Below are positions 53,581 to 63,520 of a stretch of DNA of 64,000 bases, piece after piece (within the stretch, counting starts at the first letter, position 1; every line of letters begins with the position of its first letter). Under the pieces are notes generated by a model that was not told where the DNA came from, made no database searches, and worked only from the letters and a program-made list of their open reading frames with translations. A program made the position numbers and the translations under genes. Source of the DNA: Amylibacter sp. (GTDB lineage: Bacteria; Pseudomonadota; Alphaproteobacteria; Rhodobacterales; Rhodobacteraceae); assembly GCA_021775355.1 (NCBI GenBank), contig JAJFHZ010000006.1, positions 1-64,000 on the forward strand. Direction: 5' to 3'.

Positions 53581-54287
53581 CCGCGCCCGACAAAAGGCAT
53601 TTTATTGGCCATGATGGTCATCGACAAAATATTCGTATCCAAGGGCAGACTTGCCATATGAAACACGGCGTTTGCCGCATCCGTAACATCCATTGTGTCG
53701 ACAGGCCCGTCAGCATTTTTTATCAGGTTTTCGACCAACTCGGTACGGGCATTGCCTATATCGATCTGGCTGCAACATATATTCAAATCACGCCCATCAA
53801 GCGCAATGGACTTCGTCAGCCCCGACACGCCATGTTTGGTAGATGTATAGGCGGCAGAATGCGCACGCGGCGTACTTGCGGAAATCGAACCGTTGTTGAT
53901 AATCCGCCCACCGTGTTCTGTCATGTGACGGAATGCTTCGCGGGCGCACAGAAACATACCCGTCAGGTTTACATCGACCGATGTTTGCCAACTTTCCAGT
54001 GTTAGCTGATCAAATCGCCCGGAAACCGGAAAAATGCCCGCGTTATTGAACAGGGCATCGATTGCCCCAAAATGATCGGCCGCTTTGGAAAAGGCCGCAA
54101 TGACAGAAGCCTCATCCGTAACATCACAGGCAATTGGCAATGCATTCGTATGCCCATTAGCCACTGTTTCCAACTTATCCAAACGCCGTGCAAGCATTGC
54201 CACATTCCATCCTTCGGCCAAAAACTTTTGCGCCGTCGCAGCCCCGATACCGCTGCTGGCCCCTGTTATCAGTATTGTCTTTGCCAT
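53577..54287 (-). CDS. Short-chain dehydrogenase/reductase (YdfG-like)
   Basis: A 236-residue classical SDR: TGASSGIGAATAQKF (cofactor), NNAGIF, catalytic Ser in NNGSISAST, and YTSTKHGVSG (Tyr and Lys). ARR after the second strand suggests NADP. Similar to 3-hydroxy-acid/serine dehydrogenases such as YdfG, substrate unknown. The ATG at 54287 has GGAGACG upstream; the codon at 54314 is less likely. Divergent from the agmatinase-family gene. Confidence 0.88.
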   Translation of the reverse strand: MAKTILITGASSGIGAATAQKFLAEGWNVAMLARRLDKLETVANGHTNALPIACDVTDEASVIAAFSKAADHFGAIDALFNNAGIFPVSGRFDQLTLESWQTSVDVNLTGMFLCAREAFRHMTEHGGRIINNGSISASTPRAHSAAYTSTKHGVSGLTKSIALDGRDLNICCSQIDIGNARTELVENLIKNADGPVDTMDVTDAANAVFHMASLPLDTNILSMTIMANKMPFVGRG

Positions 54288-54364
54288 TTTCGTCTCCAAA
54301 CTCTTGCGCGTCATAACATTTGCATGCCAAGCTATAGTTTAGACATGTAAAACGAGAGCAGACA

Positions 54365-55342
54365 ATGAGCAAATCAGACAAATCGTATTTTCAACCGGTT
54401 TCGGGTATGGAGTTGCCGCGTTTCGCGGGCATCCCCACATTCATGCGCCTGCCTGCGATTGACTTGGTTGACCCGAAAATCGCGGATGTTGATATTGGCT
54501 TGATCGGGGTGCCTTGGGACGCTGGCACCACAAACCGGCCCGGTCCACGCCACGGCCCGCGACAGCTACGCGATTATTCCACAATGATCCGCGCGGGCAA
54601 TGCGGCAACGGGCATCAAACCGTTTGAACTGGCAAACTGTGCCGATTTGGGCGATGTCGGCGGCAATCCCGCTGACCTGCATGACGCGATGGACAAAATC
54701 ACGGCCTATTATGCACAAGTCAAGACCAAGGGTATTGTGCCAATGACCGCAGGTGGCGATCATCTGACCTCATTGCCGATTTTGCGCGCATTGGCCGCTG
54801 ACGGCCCTTTGGGAATGATCCATTTTGACGCGCACACCGATCTGTTCAAGGATTACTTTGGCGGGTTCAAATACACCCATGGCACCCCGTTTCGCCGCGC
54901 GATCGAAGAAGGGTTACTTGACCCGGAACGCGTGATCCAAATCGGTATTCGCGGCACATCTTACGGTGGCGAAGATATAGAATTTGGCCGCGCCAATGGT
55001 GTTACGATCATCGAAATAGAAGAATTCTTTGAACGCGGCGTGAAAGACGTGATGGCACAAGCCCGTGATATCGTCGGCGACCAACCAACCTATTGCACAT
55101 ATGACATAGACTTTGTTGACCCGGCCTATGCGCCCGGTACCGGCACACCGGAAATCGGCGGTCCAACCAGTTTTCAGGCGCAACAAGTGATCCGAGAGAT
55201 GGCAGGTGTCAACTTGATCGGGGCCGATCTGGTGGAAGTTTCACCACCCTTTGACCCATCGGGCGGAACTGCATGGCTGGGCGTATCGTTGATGTTCGAA
55301 CTTTTGTGTATGTTGGCAAGCGCCCTTGAAAAACGGCGCTAA
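54365..55342 (+). CDS. Agmatinase/guanidino-acid ureohydrolase family enzyme
   Basis: A 325-residue ureohydrolase with the full binuclear Mn site: GGDHLTS, HFDAHTDLF and TYDIDFVDPA. RPGPRHGPRQLRDYS near residue 58-72 is typical of agmatinase and guanidinobutyrase. These enzymes release urea from guanidino compounds. No urease genes or polyamine genes are in the window, so agmatine, guanidinobutyrate or another guanidine remain possible. The ATG lies 11 bases after AACGAGAG, a weak site. Confidence 0.85.
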   Translation: MSKSDKSYFQPVSGMELPRFAGIPTFMRLPAIDLVDPKIADVDIGLIGVPWDAGTTNRPGPRHGPRQLRDYSTMIRAGNAATGIKPFELANCADLGDVGGNPADLHDAMDKITAYYAQVKTKGIVPMTAGGDHLTSLPILRALAADGPLGMIHFDAHTDLFKDYFGGFKYTHGTPFRRAIEEGLLDPERVIQIGIRGTSYGGEDIEFGRANGVTIIEIEEFFERGVKDVMAQARDIVGDQPTYCTYDIDFVDPAYAPGTGTPEIGGPTSFQAQQVIREMAGVNLIGADLVEVSPPFDPSGGTAWLGVSLMFELLCMLASALEKRR

Positions 55343-55449
55343 AATTAAGCACCCTCATCCCTTGTTGTGAAACGGACAATCGCCTATCAATAGGAAACAC
55401 ACCATGAAATACGGTGCGAGACAGATGTATCTAGTAGGGAATTCGCCAC

Positions 55450-57336
55450 ATGGAGCCAATAAGCCTGACGATTGAAATGATGGTTGTGTTGGGCTTGCTG
55501 GCCTTTACTATTTTTCTGTTTGTATCCGAGATTATCCGTGTCGATCTTGCTGGCGTTCTAGTGATGGTAATTCTCGGTGCGCTTAGTTATCTACCCGGTT
55601 TGGGGGATTTGGCCGATGTCACCCACCTGTTTGACGGATTTGCGTCAAACGCCGTGATCTCAATCATTGCAGTGATGATTATCGGTGCTGGTCTGGATAA
55701 GACCGGGCTGATGAATAAAGTGGCCGCTGTAATCCTGAAATTCGGCGGTTCAACCGAAAACCGTATTGTGCCCGTAATTTCCGGCACCGTAGGTTTTATT
55801 TCCAGCTTCCTGCAAAATGTCGGTGCTGCAGCACTGTTCTTACCTGTGGTTGCACGGATTTCGGCACGCACTGAAATACCATTGGGCCGCTTACTGATGC
55901 CCATGGGCTTTTGCGCAATTTTGGGTGGTACGATGACCATGGTTGGTTCGTCTCCTTTGATTCTGCTGAACGATCTGTTGATCACTGCCAACAAGGACCT
56001 ACCAGTAGACGCGCAAATGGCCCCGTTTAGTCTGTTTTCCGTCACCCCAATCGGGGCCGCCCTTATCGTCACTGGTATCCTGTATTTCATGATCTTTGGT
56101 CGTTGGGTATTACCCCATACAGCCGCCAGATCGGACGCAAGTTCAGCACAATCCATCAAAGATTATCTGAAACGGCTTTACGGGTTAAAGGCAGATATCG
56201 TCGAGATAGAAATCCCCGAAGGCAATATATTAATCGGTGAGACCTTAGGTGATATTATGGACGCTCACCACATGTCAATTATCGGCACTTTTTACAATGG
56301 TCAGCGTTGGCTTGCCCCGCTCGTCACAACCGAAATTCAGACACCCTGTCGATTGGCCGTACTGGGCCGAAAAAAAGTTATCGAAGAGTTTGCCGAGATT
56401 TACAATCTTAATATTCTACCGACTCTTGAAATTTTCCGCGAAGAATATACCGCCACAAAATCCGGTGTTGCCGAGATTGTCATCCCGCCTGATAGCGGCG
56501 TGATCGGTAAATCTGCGCGTGAGGTTCGTTTGCGTGGCACATATGGCTTGAACCTGTTGGCCATTCACCGCGGTGATGAAACCTTAAGCCGTGTGGAAAC
56601 CAAAGAACACACCGCCTGTTTGCTGGGTCAGGAACCGTTTCATGCGGGCGACACACTGGTGGTACATGCCCAGTGGGAAAACCTGACACGCACATCGAAA
56701 GATCGCGACTTTGTGGTTGTCACATCCGATTATCCGCAAGAGGAATTGCGCCCGCAAAAGGTTGGCTGGGCTTTGTTGTTCTTCACCATTGCTTTGACGT
56801 TGATCCTGTTCACCGATATGCGCCTGTCACTGGCACTGTTGGTGGGTGCGGTCGGCATGATCCTGACGAAGGTTCTAAGTATTGACGAAGCTTATGGTGC
56901 GGTTGGCTGGAACACCGTATTTTTGCTGGCCAGCCTGATCCCGCTGGGGCACGCGGTGCAGTCAAGCGGCACAGCGGAATGGATCGCACAACAAGTGCTG
57001 ACGCTTTTGGATGGTTGGCCGATCTGGGCGTTGCAAACAGGCGTGGCGGTTCTGGCAACCATATTCACCCTGATCATGTCAAATGTCGGTGCCACGGTAC
57101 TACTGGTGCCTTTGGCCGTTTCCATCGCGGTGGCCTCGGGTGGTGACCCTGCGGTATTTGCAATGACCGTTGCCATATCCACATCAAACTCGTTCCTGAT
57201 CCCGACCCACCAGGTCAATGCACTGATCATGGGGCCAGCAGGTTACCGGGTGAAAGATTTCGTCAGAACCGGCGGTATTATGACCGTGCTGTTCTTGGTG
57301 GTGTCTATGCTGATGATGAACGTTGTGTTCGGTTAA
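55450..57336 (+). CDS. SLC13-type anion permease with TrkA-C domains
   Basis: A 628-residue membrane protein of the DASS/ArsB-like permease group. Six or so helices at residues 1-220 and again at 430-628 flank a soluble middle with two TrkA-C (RCK-C) modules (VEIEIPEGNILIGETLGDIM; AEIVIPPDSGVIGKSAREV). Hairpin-loop motifs SFLQNVGAAALFLPV, and NVGATVLLVPLAV with NSFLIPTHQVNAL, form the anion site. Relatives carry sulfate, dicarboxylates or other anions. Monocistronic; convergent with the helicase gene, overlapping by 4 bp. Confidence 0.87.
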   Translation: MEPISLTIEMMVVLGLLAFTIFLFVSEIIRVDLAGVLVMVILGALSYLPGLGDLADVTHLFDGFASNAVISIIAVMIIGAGLDKTGLMNKVAAVILKFGGSTENRIVPVISGTVGFISSFLQNVGAAALFLPVVARISARTEIPLGRLLMPMGFCAILGGTMTMVGSSPLILLNDLLITANKDLPVDAQMAPFSLFSVTPIGAALIVTGILYFMIFGRWVLPHTAARSDASSAQSIKDYLKRLYGLKADIVEIEIPEGNILIGETLGDIMDAHHMSIIGTFYNGQRWLAPLVTTEIQTPCRLAVLGRKKVIEEFAEIYNLNILPTLEIFREEYTATKSGVAEIVIPPDSGVIGKSAREVRLRGTYGLNLLAIHRGDETLSRVETKEHTACLLGQEPFHAGDTLVVHAQWENLTRTSKDRDFVVVTSDYPQEELRPQKVGWALLFFTIALTLILFTDMRLSLALLVGAVGMILTKVLSIDEAYGAVGWNTVFLLASLIPLGHAVQSSGTAEWIAQQVLTLLDGWPIWALQTGVAVLATIFTLIMSNVGATVLLVPLAVSIAVASGGDPAVFAMTVAISTSNSFLIPTHQVNALIMGPAGYRVKDFVRTGGIMTVLFLVVSMLMMNVVFG

Positions 57337-58853
57337 AGGTTTTCCACAGGTTCCACAGTCAATTCCAACGCAGGTGGCGGCACGTCTTTCAAATCACTCA
57401 CGTCCAACGGCCCTGTCGGTTTACCCAGACGATACCGCGTTACCCAGTGCAGCCGCGTTTCAGCCCGCGTGATCGCCACATAGGCTAGACGTTTCCACAT
57501 CGGAATTCCCGCCTCCATCCGCCCTGCACGTGATGCTGCGTAAATGTCGGGCGCGAACACCTGTACTTGATCCCATTGTGACCCTTGCGCTTTGTGGATG
57601 GTACAAGCCGCTCCGTGTAAAAAACTGGCCCCCATACGGGCGGCATAGGGAATAAACGGTTCTTCCTGATCGGGGGCTTCGATTTTAATGATCGTGGCGG
57701 CCGATACATAAGGATCCAAAGCGCCCATCACATTCAGGCGCGAAAAGCCGGGTTTACGCCCCTCGCCCAAATAGACGACTTGCGCCCCTTTTATCAGGCC
57801 GCGCGCTTCCAAATCCAACCGTTTTTTGCGGTGTTTCGCAGGCAATTCTATGCCGTCACAAATCAATGGCTCGCCCGGTAGTAGCATATCACCGGGCGCA
57901 TTATAGGCACTGCGAAATGCCTGTATCAGGCGAATACGGGTAGCATTGCGCCAACATAACACAGGCGAACGCGCCATCAGGCTTGCCTCAACACGCGGGG
58001 CGACAACTACACGGTCGTCTTTCAAGGCAGCCTGTTCGATCATGCGCTCAAAAGTCTCAAAATTTAGGGCGGGGTCTGACAGAGCATGGGCCAGATCAAG
58101 GATAGGACTGTCTTGTTCCTGACGGTGCACACGGCTAAGAACCAGCCTGCGTTTATCGTTGACCTTATCAAATGACATTGAACCAGATTGCCCGACAGGG
58201 GCCAATTGCGCGGGATCGCCAAACAAGATCAGGGTTGAAAAAATATCGCACAGGTCTTCGAACTGCTTGTCATCCAGCATCGAGCTTTCGTCGATAAACC
58301 CGATATCCAGCGGCTCTTCACGGCGTTTCCAGCCGATGATAAAGTCGGAACCTCGCACCCCTGCGGCGGCCAAAGCCCCCGGAATGGACTTGTTCGATTT
58401 ATAAAATAACGCGGCACGGTCAAGGGCAGCATCGGTGATGCCTTCTATTTCAGGCCGTTCACCATTGCCTGCCAGCCATTCGGCGATTTTTTCATACTCG
58501 GGGTCGTAAAGCGGCGTGTATAAAATACGATGAATAGTGGTCGCCGCCACATCGCGATTGCGCAATACGCTGGCAGCTTTGTTTGTCGGGGCAAGAATGG
58601 CAAGCGTGCGTCTATCTTTACGTGCCTTACCTTCATAATCACCCGATATAATGTCGACACCTGCCTCACCAAGTGCTTCGCCCAATTTAGCCAAAAGCAT
58701 GGTCTTTCCCGAACCTGCCTTGCCCAGCACCGCAAAGACCTGCGCATTACCGCTTTCGGGCAACAAGGTCGCATTATCAATGTCCACCCCGGCACGTTTT
58801 AGCGCGCCACTGATAGTATCATAAGCCGTTGCCTGGTCGTCGGAAAATTGCAT
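57333..58853 (-). CDS. RecD-like ATP-dependent DNA helicase (SF1)
   Basis: A 506-residue helicase. Walker A FAVLGKAGSGKTMLL, motif Ia APTNKAASVL, Walker B DIGFIDESSMLDD, motif III FGDPAQLAPVG, motif IV/V region and the C-terminal UvrD_C_2 block HGAACTIHKAQGSQWDQV followed by YVAITRAETRLHW are present. It resembles the motor of RecD2-type and related viral/phage Dda-like helicases but is shorter than RecD2 and has no RecBC partner here. A role in replication or repair is likely. Confidence 0.87.
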   Translation of the reverse strand: MQFSDDQATAYDTISGALKRAGVDIDNATLLPESGNAQVFAVLGKAGSGKTMLLAKLGEALGEAGVDIISGDYEGKARKDRRTLAILAPTNKAASVLRNRDVAATTIHRILYTPLYDPEYEKIAEWLAGNGERPEIEGITDAALDRAALFYKSNKSIPGALAAAGVRGSDFIIGWKRREEPLDIGFIDESSMLDDKQFEDLCDIFSTLILFGDPAQLAPVGQSGSMSFDKVNDKRRLVLSRVHRQEQDSPILDLAHALSDPALNFETFERMIEQAALKDDRVVVAPRVEASLMARSPVLCWRNATRIRLIQAFRSAYNAPGDMLLPGEPLICDGIELPAKHRKKRLDLEARGLIKGAQVVYLGEGRKPGFSRLNVMGALDPYVSAATIIKIEAPDQEEPFIPYAARMGASFLHGAACTIHKAQGSQWDQVQVFAPDIYAASRAGRMEAGIPMWKRLAYVAITRAETRLHWVTRYRLGKPTGPLDVSDLKDVPPPALELTVEPVENL

Positions 58854-59100
58854 GGAAGCGGGAATCCCTTGGGGTTTGGGGCAGTCTATGCGGATGCGTA
58901 ATATATGGCCAGATGTTACACTGCAAAAGAAGGTAGCGTTAACTTTCTTTTTTCTTCAGTGCAATGATAGACAACCGCCAAAGACCGACATTTATCCGCC
59001 GCATATATAATTTTCGCATTTCCGCAACAGAGCGTTGCGCAGACATCCCTTTCGCTTTGTCCGCCCGCCACGTATCTTCTTGAAAAAGGAGTGCCGTCTA

Positions 59101-60012
59101 ATGTCAGTACGACCCATAAAATCAACATCCCTCGGTCAGCCTACAATCGAAGGCGCAGGCGTTGAACTTTACCGCGCTTTTGGCTTCAGTAACCCTACGG
59201 AACTTGACCCGTTTTTGTTGTTTGACGATTTTCGCAATGATGATCCCGCCGCGTTTGAAAAAGGATTTCCCTGGCATCCGCACCGCGGCATTGAGACCAT
59301 TACTTATGTTTTGGAAGGCACGGTTGATCACGGCGACAGTCTGGGCAACACGGGCACCTTGGGTGCAGGTGACATCCAATGGATGACCGCAGGTTCCGGC
59401 ATTATGCATCAGGAAATGCCGAAAGGGAACACAAACGGCCAGATGCACGGGTTTCAGTTATGGGCCAATCTGCCAAGTGATTTGAAAATGACCGATCCGC
59501 GCTATCAGGATGTTAACAGCTCCGAAATCCCTGAAATCATTGACGACGACGGTACGCGTGTAAAAGTTATTATCGGGTCGTTCTGGGGGAAATCAGGCCC
59601 AGTAGACGGCATTGCCGCTGACCCACAATATCTGGACATATATATCCCGCCCGGTGTGCAAAAGACTTTCCCCGTCGACACTTATCGCAAAGCCTTTGCC
59701 TATATTTTTGAAGGTGCGGGCGTATTTGATTATGCATCCCCTCCGCGCGGGGTTTTGACCGAAAAAGAAGTTTCAGGTGCAGAACTGAACATCCGCGACC
59801 TGTCCGGCAACCGCACATTGGTGAATTTCGACGCAGGCGACAGCGTCACGGTACAGGCCGGTGAACACGGCGTGCGTTTCCTGCTGATCTCTGGCAAACC
59901 GATACAGGAACCCGTGGCATGGCACGGCCCTATTGTGATGAACACGCGTGCGGAATTAAAACAGGCGGTTCAAGATTTACAAAACGGAACATTCATCAAG
60001 GCAGCACATTAA
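59101..60012 (+). CDS. Pirin family protein
   Basis: A 303-residue bicupin. The metal ligands H59, H61 (FPWHPHRG), H103 and E105 (GIMHQEMP) are intact in the N-terminal cupin. Bacterial pirins act as quercetinases or as redox-sensitive regulators of partners; which applies here is unknown. The ATG at 59101 has AAAAAGGAG upstream. Monocistronic. Confidence 0.9.
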   Translation: MSVRPIKSTSLGQPTIEGAGVELYRAFGFSNPTELDPFLLFDDFRNDDPAAFEKGFPWHPHRGIETITYVLEGTVDHGDSLGNTGTLGAGDIQWMTAGSGIMHQEMPKGNTNGQMHGFQLWANLPSDLKMTDPRYQDVNSSEIPEIIDDDGTRVKVIIGSFWGKSGPVDGIAADPQYLDIYIPPGVQKTFPVDTYRKAFAYIFEGAGVFDYASPPRGVLTEKEVSGAELNIRDLSGNRTLVNFDAGDSVTVQAGEHGVRFLLISGKPIQEPVAWHGPIVMNTRAELKQAVQDLQNGTFIKAAH

Positions 60013-60060
60013 GGTGTGAATAGTAGAACCTATCTTCATCCAAGTTTATTGATACCACTT

Positions 60061-60080
60061 CCATAAAATTATGGTTTTTT
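60061..60080 (+). terminator. Possible AT-rich terminator after pirin
   Basis: CCATAAAATTATGG forms a short hairpin followed by TTTTTT, about 50 bp after the pirin stop. The stem is AT-rich and only five to six pairs long, so strength is doubtful. Confidence 0.4.
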
Positions 60081-60126
60081 AGGTAAGTAGTTTTGGGAAT
60101 CAGGGCCTATCCAACTTCGACAACAC

Positions 60127-60498
60127 CTAAATCACATCAAACCAGTACAGCAGCCCAACCAGCCCTGCGATGAACAGCAACATTCGCGCGGCAAATTCTG
60201 CCAACATCATAGCGCGTGCGCGTGCGCGATCACGTTCTAAGTCTACCCCGTCAAGTTTAGCCAGACAGGATCGGCGGATTGCCTCTAACTTGTGTGGATC
60301 GACCTGCCCACGTCGTTTCGGGTGTTTTGTACGGGTTTCCGCGTCAAACAGATAGGTCAGCTCGTCTTCAAATCCACGCGGAAGTTTGCCCCGCAGTTTG
60401 GCAAGTAGCCGTGGCAGGTCATCATCTTTAACACCGAATTTTTTACCAATACTGCGACTGATTTCGGCCTGCACCGATTCTATAGATAATTGAACCAT
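60127..60498 (-). CDS. Conserved hypothetical protein with C-terminal membrane helix
   Basis: A 123-residue protein: a charged, helical N-terminal part (SIGKKFGVKDDDLPRLLAKL, RGFEDELTYLFDAETR) and a single membrane helix at the C-terminus (AARMLLFIAGLVGLLYWF), as in tail-anchored proteins. No family recognised. An upstream GGGGGTG supports the ATG at 60498. It stands downstream of der on the same strand, 112 bp away. Confidence 0.6.
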   Translation of the reverse strand: MVQLSIESVQAEISRSIGKKFGVKDDDLPRLLAKLRGKLPRGFEDELTYLFDAETRTKHPKRRGQVDPHKLEAIRRSCLAKLDGVDLERDRARARAMMLAEFAARMLLFIAGLVGLLYWFDVI

Positions 60499-60610
60499 TT
60501 CACCCCCAAGGATAATTCCAGACTAGGGATGCCGAATTAATTTTCAACCTATTTAAATTCCACGCATCAAAGTTCTTGCTACAATGCAAAACATCAATGG
60601 CCCTTAAATA

Positions 60611-62095
60611 CTAACTGTCTCTCTTATTCAAAACAGGTTTCTTCAAGTCTTTGCGAAAGCGACCTTCCTGATGTTTGTTCAGCTTGGTTACTTTCTTTTC
60701 TTTCTTGTCGCGGTACGGATTTTTATCCGATTGCGATCGAATGAACAGACGAATGGGCGTTCCCGGCATATCAAAACTTTCCCGCAGCCCGTTCACCAGA
60801 TAGCGTTCATAGCTGGTGGGTAGCAAATCAGCATGCGAGCACATTGCTACAAAGGTTGGCGGGCGGGTTTTGACTTGGGTCATATAGCGGATGCGAATAC
60901 GCCGTCCACCCGGTGCGGGTGGCGGGTGCATTTCCAACATACTTTCCAGCCAGCGGTTCAGTTTCGATGTGCTGATGCGTGTATTCCAGATCGCATGTGC
61001 GCTAAGGATTGCTTTGTGCAACCGATCCAATCCTCTGCCCGTTTTGGCAGAGACCGTGACCAATGGCGCACCGCGCAACTGCGGCAACAGGCGGGTGAAT
61101 TTTTCACGAATGTCGCGCAACTTTTCCTGTTTTTCGTTCTCTATGTCCCACTTATTTACAGCCACCACAACCGCGCGTCCTTCGCGTTCCGCCAGGTCGG
61201 CAATCCGCAAATCCTGTTGTTCAAACGGAATTTCCGCGTCCAGCAGAATCACCACAACCTCTGAAAACTTCACCGCACGCAGCCCGTCAGACACCGACAG
61301 TTTTTCCAGTTTTTCCTGTACTTTGGCTTTTTTGCGAATACCTGCCGTATCCCAAATTCGAATAGGTGTATTTTCCCAGTTGAAATTTACCGAGATCGCA
61401 TCACGCGTTATACCCGCTTCCGGTCCGGTCAACAGACGGTCTTCTTGCAGGATTTGATTGATCAACGTGGATTTCCCCGCATTGGGCCGCCCTACCACTG
61501 CAATTTGTAAAGGCTTCTCGACTGAGATAACCCGTTCGGCCCCGCTGCCATCTTCTTCAATATCAACGCTGGTTTCTGCTTCGATTTGGCGATCTTTAAA
61601 TTCTTCCGCAATCGGGCGCAGCACATGGCCCAATTCATCTATACCTTCACCGTGTTCGGCAGATAATTGTACCGGCTCGCCCAGACCCAATGAAAACGCG
61701 TCGTAATAACCTACTTCACCCGCTTTACCTTCAGCCTTGTTGGCGGCCAAAATAACGCGGGCAGATTTTTTACGCAGAATTTCAGCAAACACACGATCAG
61801 CAGGCAAAACCCCGTCGCGCGCATCAATCATAAACAGACAAACATCGGCCATATCGACCGCACGTTCAGTCAACGCACGCATACGGCCCTGAAGGCTTTC
61901 GTCTGTGGCTTCTTCTAAACCTGCGGTGTCAATAACAGTAAAACGCACGTCAGCGATACGTGCATCACCTTCGCGTAAATCACGTGTGACACCCGGTTGA
62001 TCATCGACCAACGCAAGGCGCCTGCCAACCAAACGGTTGAACAAGGTGGATTTGCCAACATTCGGGCGTCCAACAATGGCTAGTGTAAAACTCAT
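60611..62095 (-). CDS. der: Ribosome biogenesis GTPase Der (EngA)
   Basis: A 494-residue protein with two tandem GTPase domains, unique to Der: the first G1 [16 protein letters not shown] with G3 DTAGLE, the second G1 [15 protein letters not shown] with G3 [10 protein letters not shown] and G4 NKWD. The first G4 reads AANKAEGK rather than NKxD-standard, as in other Der proteins. The C-terminal KH-like domain ends in a basic tail. It acts in 50S assembly. It follows bamB 48 bp downstream, the classical bamB-der order. Confidence 0.96.
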   Translation of the reverse strand: MSFTLAIVGRPNVGKSTLFNRLVGRRLALVDDQPGVTRDLREGDARIADVRFTVIDTAGLEEATDESLQGRMRALTERAVDMADVCLFMIDARDGVLPADRVFAEILRKKSARVILAANKAEGKAGEVGYYDAFSLGLGEPVQLSAEHGEGIDELGHVLRPIAEEFKDRQIEAETSVDIEEDGSGAERVISVEKPLQIAVVGRPNAGKSTLINQILQEDRLLTGPEAGITRDAISVNFNWENTPIRIWDTAGIRKKAKVQEKLEKLSVSDGLRAVKFSEVVVILLDAEIPFEQQDLRIADLAEREGRAVVVAVNKWDIENEKQEKLRDIREKFTRLLPQLRGAPLVTVSAKTGRGLDRLHKAILSAHAIWNTRISTSKLNRWLESMLEMHPPPAPGGRRIRIRYMTQVKTRPPTFVAMCSHADLLPTSYERYLVNGLRESFDMPGTPIRLFIRSQSDKNPYRDKKEKKVTKLNKHQEGRFRKDLKKPVLNKRDS

Positions 62096-62143
62096 GTATC
62101 CAGTCTTTCATCTCTGAAAGACACCCCATACAGGGCAATGAAC

Positions 62144-63487
62144 CTATTTGAAAGCTTGGATTTGGCCATTTCCAGACAGAATATACATCACACCGTTCAC
62201 AATTGCAGGCTGAGATGCCGCACCGCCCGGTATTTTAATCGTTCCAAGGGCTGCACCCGTGCTTGGGTTGAAGCTGCGAATATCGCCATCACTGCCGGCT
62301 ACAATCAAACGGTTACCGGCCAAAACAGGGCCATAATACACGTGCGCTGTTCGCTGACGTTTGCCCTGTTTTAGATATCCCGGCAAATCGATGGCCCAGA
62401 TTTCGGTGCCTGTGGCCGCATCCAACCGTTTCAGTTCAAACTGATCAGAGACCATGAATACCGATCCGCCTGTAGCCCAGACAGGGCTATATGTGCCATC
62501 GTTCACAGTCCAGTTGCGCGTTCCCGTTTCGCGGTCGATCGAAATCAAACGTCCGGCCTGATTAGCTGCATAAAGCGTATTAGCAGAAATCACCGGATCA
62601 CCGGATATTGCCCCGACAAAGCCACGTGCAAGACCTTTGCGGCCACCTGATACGGCAGCGCTCCAGACCCGTCTGCCTGTTTGAATGTTCGCACCCACCA
62701 GCTCACCAGATGGGAACGGAATTGCAACGAAATCACCAACGGCAGCAGGCGTACCCGCTCCGGCCAACCCGGTGGATGAGCCCCCGCTTTGAATTGTCCA
62801 ACGAATACGGCCATTGGTCAGCTCCAAAGCCAACGCTTTATTGTTTAAATTCACCGCAATGGCAGCACCATCGATAACCAGTGGTGCAGATGAAAACGCG
62901 GCATTGGTTCTGTGCCGCCATACAACCCCACCTGTTGCCGGATCAAGGCTGATCACCTCTCCAAATCCGGTAGTCGCAACCAAAGTGCCATTACCGAATG
63001 CCAAACCACCACCCGAAACATTACCGCCTTTGTCCCAAGCAGCTGCCAGATTGCTTGTCCAAAGCGGTGCACCTGCCAAACTAAAGGCACGCACCTGTGT
63101 ATTTGCATCCAACGTATAAATACGGCCCGCTGCAACAATCGGGTCAGAAGTCAGGCGATGTTTCTTGCCATTTCCGGCCCCGATGTTCTGGCTCCAACTT
63201 CGCGTCAATGTCGCAGCCAATGCCGGGTGGGATACCCCATGTGTGGTATCACCGTTTTTATGAGTCCATTGTGTATAGTTTTGTGCGGCAGGCGCTGACA
63301 GTTGCGTTACAGCAACCTGTGTCGGTGCCGCCTGCGCTGCATCATCTCCGACTTCCTGTTCTGTTTGTGGACGTATATCCAGCCGTTCACCTTGCAATAT
63401 CGGTTCTTTTTTTGCACATGCGCTTATCGCCAGACCTGCTGCAAGTGCCAAAATCAGCGTTTTTCGGTGAGCCGCTTGTATTGCCAT
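62144..63487 (-). CDS. bamB: Outer-membrane assembly lipoprotein BamB-like (PQQ-repeat propeller)
   Basis: A 447-residue lipoprotein: signal peptide with lipobox ISAC (Cys24), then an eight-bladed beta-propeller of PQQ-like repeats (GGVVWRHRTNAAF, NGRIRWTIQSG, TGRRVWSAAVSG, TGTRNWTVNDG, TGTEIWAIDLPG). Length, lipobox and the yfgM-bamB-der neighbourhood match BamB, the scaffold of the BAM complex that folds outer-membrane proteins. Confidence 0.93.
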   Translation of the reverse strand: MAIQAAHRKTLILALAAGLAISACAKKEPILQGERLDIRPQTEQEVGDDAAQAAPTQVAVTQLSAPAAQNYTQWTHKNGDTTHGVSHPALAATLTRSWSQNIGAGNGKKHRLTSDPIVAAGRIYTLDANTQVRAFSLAGAPLWTSNLAAAWDKGGNVSGGGLAFGNGTLVATTGFGEVISLDPATGGVVWRHRTNAAFSSAPLVIDGAAIAVNLNNKALALELTNGRIRWTIQSGGSSTGLAGAGTPAAVGDFVAIPFPSGELVGANIQTGRRVWSAAVSGGRKGLARGFVGAISGDPVISANTLYAANQAGRLISIDRETGTRNWTVNDGTYSPVWATGGSVFMVSDQFELKRLDAATGTEIWAIDLPGYLKQGKRQRTAHVYYGPVLAGNRLIVAGSDGDIRSFNPSTGAALGTIKIPGGAASQPAIVNGVMYILSGNGQIQAFK

Positions 63488-63520
63488 ATCGAAGAACTTT
63501 CTATTACTCGGTTATTTTGC

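Noticed and set aside
58925..58955. Hairpin-like AAGAAGGT...ACTTTCTT with T run between the helicase and pirin genes
   Set aside because: It points away from any gene that would need termination there and the stem is weak.
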